This document shows positions 13,532 to 16,319 of a DNA stretch of 16,319 bases, piece by piece. Under the pieces are notes generated by a model. That model had not been told where the DNA came from. It did not search any database and saw only the letters and a program-made list of their open reading frames with translations. The translations under genes and the position numbers were made by a program. Every line of letters starts with the position of its first letter. Within the stretch, counting starts at the first letter, position 1. Source of the DNA: Clostridiales bacterium (GTDB lineage Bacteria; Bacillota; Clostridia; Oscillospirales; Oscillospiraceae); contig DPCD01000107.1 of the NCBI GenBank assembly GCA_003516765.1, forward strand, positions 1 through 16,319. Reading direction: 5' to 3'.

Positions 13532-13560
13532 TTGTGTTTCCGCGCAGAACGCGATACAAT
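13532..13560 (+). promoter_or_regulatory. Sigma-A-type promoter for the CDF transporter gene
   Basis: TTGTGT (13532-13537), a 17-nt spacer, and TACAAT (13555-13560) lie 31 nt before the start codon, just after the upstream terminator. The -10 is near consensus; the -35 is weak. Confidence 0.5.
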
Positions 13561-13591
13561 CAATCGTAATACATTGCTGGGGGAGAGCGCG

Positions 13592-14797
13592 ATGAAAAAG
13601 CTGCTGCTGCGCCTGTTTGTGAAGAACTACACCGATACGCGAAATCCGGCGGTCCGGACGCAATATGGAAAGCTTGCCGGCATCACCGGCATTTTCTGCA
13701 ATCTTTTGCTGTTCGCGGGAAAGCTGGTGGTGGGGACGCTCTGCAAAAGTGTTTCCATTACTGCCGACGCCGTCAATAATCTGTCAGACGCCTCCAGCTC
13801 GGTCGTAACGCTTCTGGGTTTCAAGTTTGCCGGAAAGCCTGCTGACCCGGAGCACCCGTATGGGCACAACCGGATGGAATATCTGTCGGGGCTTTGCGTG
13901 GCGGCAATGATTCTGCTCATTGGCGCGGAGCTGGTCAGAACCTCAGTGGCTAGGATTGTCTCGCCGGAGCCTGTGGAATTTTCACTCGCAATTGTGCTGG
14001 TGCTGGTGGGCTCCATTCTGCTCAAGCTCTGGATGGCGGGCTTTAACCGCTCGCTCGGCAAGGCGATTGATTCCGCAGCGCTGTCCGCCGCCGCGGCAGA
14101 CAGCCGCAACGACGTGATTGCGACCGGCGCGGTGCTGGTATCCTGCGTGGTCGGAAAGCTGACGGGCGCCAGAATTGACGGCTGGACCGGGCTTTGCGTG
14201 GCACTTTTTATTCTGTGGTCCGGCGTGGGTATTGCGAAGGATACCATCGACCCGCTGATCGGCATGGCGCCGGATGAACATCTGGTCCGGCAGATTACAG
14301 ATCTGCTGCTCGCGCAGGACAAGGTTCTCGGCGTCCATGATCTCATGATTCACGACTACGGACCCGGCAGGCGTTTTGCAAGCGCGCATGTGGAGATGGA
14401 CTACCGCGAGGATGTTCTCGACGCGCACGAGCGGATTGACGAGCTGGAGCGGCAGGTGAGACGAGAGCTCGGCGTGGAGCTGGTCATTCACTATGACCCC
14501 ATCGTTACCGACGACGAGGAGCTGACGCGGATTCATGCACGCGTGGCGGAAATTCTCAAGGGGGTCGATCCTCAGCTGGCGGTCCACGATTTTCGCATGG
14601 TGCGCGGCAGCCGGCATACAAACGTCATTTTTGACATGGTTCTGCCGTTTTCCATGGAGAACCGGAAGCAGGAGCTGCGCGAGCTGGTAGAGCGCGAACT
14701 GCAGACGGACGGAAAGCAGTACCACGCAGTCATTACCTTCGACATGCAGGCATTCAACGAGCTGCCGGAAAAGTCCGTATCTCCGGAAAAAACCTGA
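13592..14797 (+). CDS. Cation diffusion facilitator transporter, probable Mn(II)-type
   Basis: This 401-residue protein starts at ATG 13592 behind GGGGGAGAG; upstream in-frame residues are non-coding leader. It has six predicted membrane helices in the first 215 residues and a C-terminal cytoplasmic dimerisation domain, extended beyond the usual length to about residue 395. CDF hallmarks: SITADAVNNLSDASSS in TM2, HPYGHNRMEYLSG after it, and SAAAADSRNDVIATG in TM5. The transport site reads N62-x3-D66 and D170-x3-D174; the TM2 His typical of zinc exporters is Asn, a pattern associated with manganese exporters such as MntE. Metal specificity is inferred. Confidence 0.88.
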   Translation: MKKLLLRLFVKNYTDTRNPAVRTQYGKLAGITGIFCNLLLFAGKLVVGTLCKSVSITADAVNNLSDASSSVVTLLGFKFAGKPADPEHPYGHNRMEYLSGLCVAAMILLIGAELVRTSVARIVSPEPVEFSLAIVLVLVGSILLKLWMAGFNRSLGKAIDSAALSAAAADSRNDVIATGAVLVSCVVGKLTGARIDGWTGLCVALFILWSGVGIAKDTIDPLIGMAPDEHLVRQITDLLLAQDKVLGVHDLMIHDYGPGRRFASAHVEMDYREDVLDAHERIDELERQVRRELGVELVIHYDPIVTDDEELTRIHARVAEILKGVDPQLAVHDFRMVRGSRHTNVIFDMVLPFSMENRKQELRELVERELQTDGKQYHAVITFDMQAFNELPEKSVSPEKT

Positions 14798-14817
14798 GCT
14801 TCCGGTGGAAATTAGGC

Positions 14818-14846
14818 TTTACTTTTTGGATGCCGTGTGGTATTCT
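14818..14846 (+). promoter_or_regulatory. Candidate promoter for rpsO
   Basis: TTTACT (14818-14823), a 17-nt spacer and TATTCT (14841-14846) lie 21 nt after the CDF stop codon, giving a leader of roughly 125 nt before rpsO. Each hexamer has four consensus matches. Confidence 0.45.
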
Positions 14847-14854
14847 TAATAAGC

Positions 14855-14968
14855 TGGCGCAATGCGCCGGAGCCCCTGCGCTCAGTTCCGGGAGACAGCC
14901 TGGTTTTTACACGGGCGATTCTGCCATACCTGCAACTTAGGCAGTGGGAAATGATTTTTGAAAGGTGG
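14855..14968 (+). promoter_or_regulatory. Structured rpsO 5' leader, possible S15 autoregulatory region
   Basis: The leader contains a hairpin GGCGC-AAT-GCGCC (14855-14867), a GC-rich central part, and a stem CTGCC / GGCAG (14921-14925 with 14940-14944) ending shortly before the ribosome binding site AGGTGG (14963-14968). S15 of many bacteria represses its own translation through leader structures. I could not match this one to a specific known S15 leader class, so the role is inferred. Confidence 0.4.
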
Positions 14969-14977
14969 AAACACACT

Positions 14978-15244
14978 ATGATGCGCAAAGAAGAAAAGAC
15001 TGCTATCATTGAGCAGTACGCAACCCATCCCGGCGACACCGGTTCTCCCGAGGTCCAGATCGCTGTCCTGACCTCCAGAATCAACGAGCTGACCGAGCAC
15101 CTGCGTGTTCACAAGCACGACAACCACTCCCGCCGCGGTCTTCTGATGATGGTCGGTAAGCGCAGAAGCCTGCTTGACTATCTTGCCAAGAAGGACATCA
15201 ACCGCTATCGTGCAATCGTTGCAAAGCTGGGTCTGCGTAAGTAA
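14978..15244 (+). CDS. rpsO: 30S ribosomal protein S15
   Basis: The 88-residue product has the S15 signature: HPGDTGSPEVQIAVLTSRI, LTEHLRVHKHDNHSRRGLL, GKRRSLLDYLAKKDINRY, ending LGLRK. It binds the 16S rRNA central domain early in 30S assembly. ATG 14978 is chosen over the adjacent ATG 14981 because of the 9-nt spacing from AGGTGG. Codons here favour C-ending forms and CGT/CGC, marking high expression. A strong terminator follows, and pnp lies downstream as in many bacteria. Confidence 0.97.
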   Translation: MMRKEEKTAIIEQYATHPGDTGSPEVQIAVLTSRINELTEHLRVHKHDNHSRRGLLMMVGKRRSLLDYLAKKDINRYRAIVAKLGLRK

Positions 15245-15254
15245 ATCCGCAAAT

Positions 15255-15283
15255 AAAAAGGGCGGTCGCAGACCGCCCTTTTT
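15255..15283 (+). terminator. rpsO terminator
   Basis: AAAAAGGGCGGTC / GACCGCCCTTTTT form a perfect 13-bp stem with a GCA loop, a textbook intrinsic terminator with T5, 10 nt after the rpsO stop. The symmetric A-run means it could also act on the other strand, although no gene there needs it. Confidence 0.9.
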
Positions 15284-15306
15284 AAGCACGTCAACCAATC
15301 CAACCA

Positions 15307-15386
15307 GCGCATGGGAGCTCGCTTTAGCAGTTGAAAGTAGCGCCTGCGGTCAGACGCCAGTTTCAAGTGCTAAACCTCCCACGCGC
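15307..15386 (+). promoter_or_regulatory. Long pnp 5' leader hairpin
   Basis: An approximately 80-nt extended hairpin. The basal stem GCGC-A-TGGGAG (15307-15317) pairs with CTCCCA-C-GCGC (15376-15386) except one A-C. An asymmetric internal loop (CTCGC opposite C) is followed by TTTAGCAGTTGAAA / TTTCAAGTGCTAAA (15323-15336 with 15361-15374; one G-G mismatch). An apical stem GCGCCTG / CAGACGC with a CGGT tetraloop (15340-15357) caps it. It resembles, in design, the E. coli pnp leader stem used for RNase III/PNPase autoregulation. It lies 16 nt before the pnp ribosome binding site. Confidence 0.65.
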
Positions 15387-15414
15387 GCACAAAAAACACA
15401 CAGGAGGTTCTTTC

Positions 15415-16319
15415 ATGATTACGCACAAGCAGTACCCGAATCACCACATTTTTGAAACCGAAATCGGCGGACGCACCTTTACGGTCGAGACCGGCAAGGT
15501 CGCTGAGCTCTGCAACGCCGAAGCAATCTGCCGCTACGGAGACACTGTCGTCCTCGTTACCGCGGTTGCATCGCCCCTGCCCAAGTCCGGTATCGACTAT
15601 TTCCCGCTGACCATCGAGGTCGAAGAGCGGATGTACGCCGTCGGCAGAATCCCGGGCTCTTTTAACCGCCGCGAGGGTAAGCCCTCCGACCGAGGCGTCC
15701 TCATCTCGCGTCTGATCGACCGCCCGATGCGCCCGCTGTTCGACGAAGAGCTCCGCAACGACGTTGTTCTGACGAACACCATTCTTGCCCAGGACTACGA
15801 TAACCCCGTGGAAATCGTCGCGTCCATCGGCTCGTCTCTCGTCATTGCCTACTCTGACATTCCCTGGAACGGACCGACCGCGACCACCAATGTCTGCTAT
15901 CTCGACGGCAAGTATATCGTCAACCCCTCGCAGGACGAGCGCAACGCCTGCCAGTGCTTCGTGACCATCGCGTCGACCCATGAGAAGGTCGTCATGATCG
16001 AAACCGAGGCAAACGAAGTCAAAGAAGACATCCTCATGGAGTGCATCAAGCTTGCCCATGAGACCAACGTCAAGGTTGTCGAATTCATCAACACCATCGT
16101 CGACACCATCGGCAAGCCCAAGTTCACCTTCGAAAAGGCTGCCGTCAACCACGAGATGCTCGACGATCTGTGCGAGTATGGTCTGGATAAGATCGCCTAC
16201 GCCCTCGACACCGACGACAAGAACGTCCGCGAAGAGCGCCTGACCGCTGCCGTCGTCGATTTCAAGGAGAAGTTCGGTGAAAAGTACGCAGACGACTGGG
16301 ACATCCAGATCGATGTGTG
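15415..16319 (+). CDS. pnp: Polyribonucleotide nucleotidyltransferase (PNPase), 3' partial
   Basis: The frame is open from ATG 15415, behind AGGAGG at 15402-15407, to the window end, giving 301 residues of a protein usually about 700 long. They cover the first RNase PH domain and part of the helical linker. Recognisable are GGRTFTVETGKVAELCNAEA, CRYGDTVVLVTAVAS, FPLTIEVEERMYAVGRIPG, SFNRREGKPSDRG and LISRLIDRPMRPLF. The catalytic second RNase PH core, KH and S1 domains lie outside. PNPase degrades RNA 3' to 5' phosphorolytically. No promoter fits between the rpsO terminator and the leader hairpin, so read-through from rpsO is likely. Codons are strongly C-ending. Confidence 0.96.
   Translation, partial: MITHKQYPNHHIFETEIGGRTFTVETGKVAELCNAEAICRYGDTVVLVTAVASPLPKSGIDYFPLTIEVEERMYAVGRIPGSFNRREGKPSDRGVLISRLIDRPMRPLFDEELRNDVVLTNTILAQDYDNPVEIVASIGSSLVIAYSDIPWNGPTATTNVCYLDGKYIVNPSQDERNACQCFVTIASTHEKVVMIETEANEVKEDILMECIKLAHETNVKVVEFINTIVDTIGKPKFTFEKAAVNHEMLDDLCEYGLDKIAYALDTDDKNVREERLTAAVVDFKEKFGEKYADDWDIQIDV

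Noticed and set aside
14783..14805. CCGGAA / TTCCGG hairpin across the CDF stop codon as a terminator
   Set aside because: The stem is only 6 bp and no T-run follows.
15370..16152. 260-codon minus-strand open frame
   Set aside because: It lies opposite pnp, whose plus-strand frame runs to the window end and shows clear PNPase motifs.
1..16319. CRISPR array, tRNA genes or insertion sequences
   Set aside because: No regularly spaced direct repeats, no tRNA-like cloverleaf and no transposase motifs were seen on either strand.

Overview
The window looks like a chromosomal stretch from a GC-rich, endospore-forming member of the Clostridia, most likely a gut Oscillospirales relative. The grounds are AGGAGG ribosome binding sites, a SpoIIQ-like forespore peptidase with a sigma-F-type promoter, a PdaA-type cortex deacetylase, a clostridial FeoA/FeoB/Cys-rich cassette and the rpsO-pnp pair. 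Genus level cannot be read from this sequence.

Positions 1-8469 hold a tightly packed, single-strand phage-structural operon of the PBSX/skin (Xkd/Yqb) type. In order it encodes a major capsid protein (5' end outside the window), three head-tail connector or completion proteins, contractile sheath, tail tube, a zinc-ribbon protein at the tail-chaperone position, a small coiled-coil protein, a LysM tail protein, hub, spike, gp25-like wedge, baseplate J and an XkdU/YmfQ-like protein. Most genes are joined by ATGA or TTGA stop-start overlaps. No long tape-measure gene lies between tube and LysM protein, where PBSX carries one of over a thousand codons. No tail fibre, holin, endolysin, integrase or attachment site is visible. 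The block ends at two strong hairpins and directly meets a convergent host gene. It is either a decayed prophage or a miniaturised, domesticated contractile particle; this is the strongest candidate for something undescribed.

Positions 8599-9829 (minus strand) hold a CBS-domain protein and then the SpoIIQ-like M23 protein, with a near-ideal sigma-F promoter in the 64-nt gap between them. A divergent promoter region (9830-10032) separates them from feoA-feoB and a 43-codon FeoB-associated Cys-rich membrane protein (10033-12383). The terminator of the feo operon is fused to the start of pdaA: its right arm contains the pdaA Shine-Dalgarno sequence and the ATG follows the T-run. A second tiny Cys-rich membrane protein (13315-13452) follows.

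A cation diffusion facilitator with a manganese-type NxxxD/DxxxD site occupies 13592-14797. Then come rpsO, with a structured leader and a strong terminator, and pnp, whose 5' part runs off the window end behind an approximately 80-nt leader hairpin. rpsO and pnp favour C-ending codons, unlike the G-ending codons upstream, as expected for highly expressed genes. No stretch over 300 nt lacks a gene.
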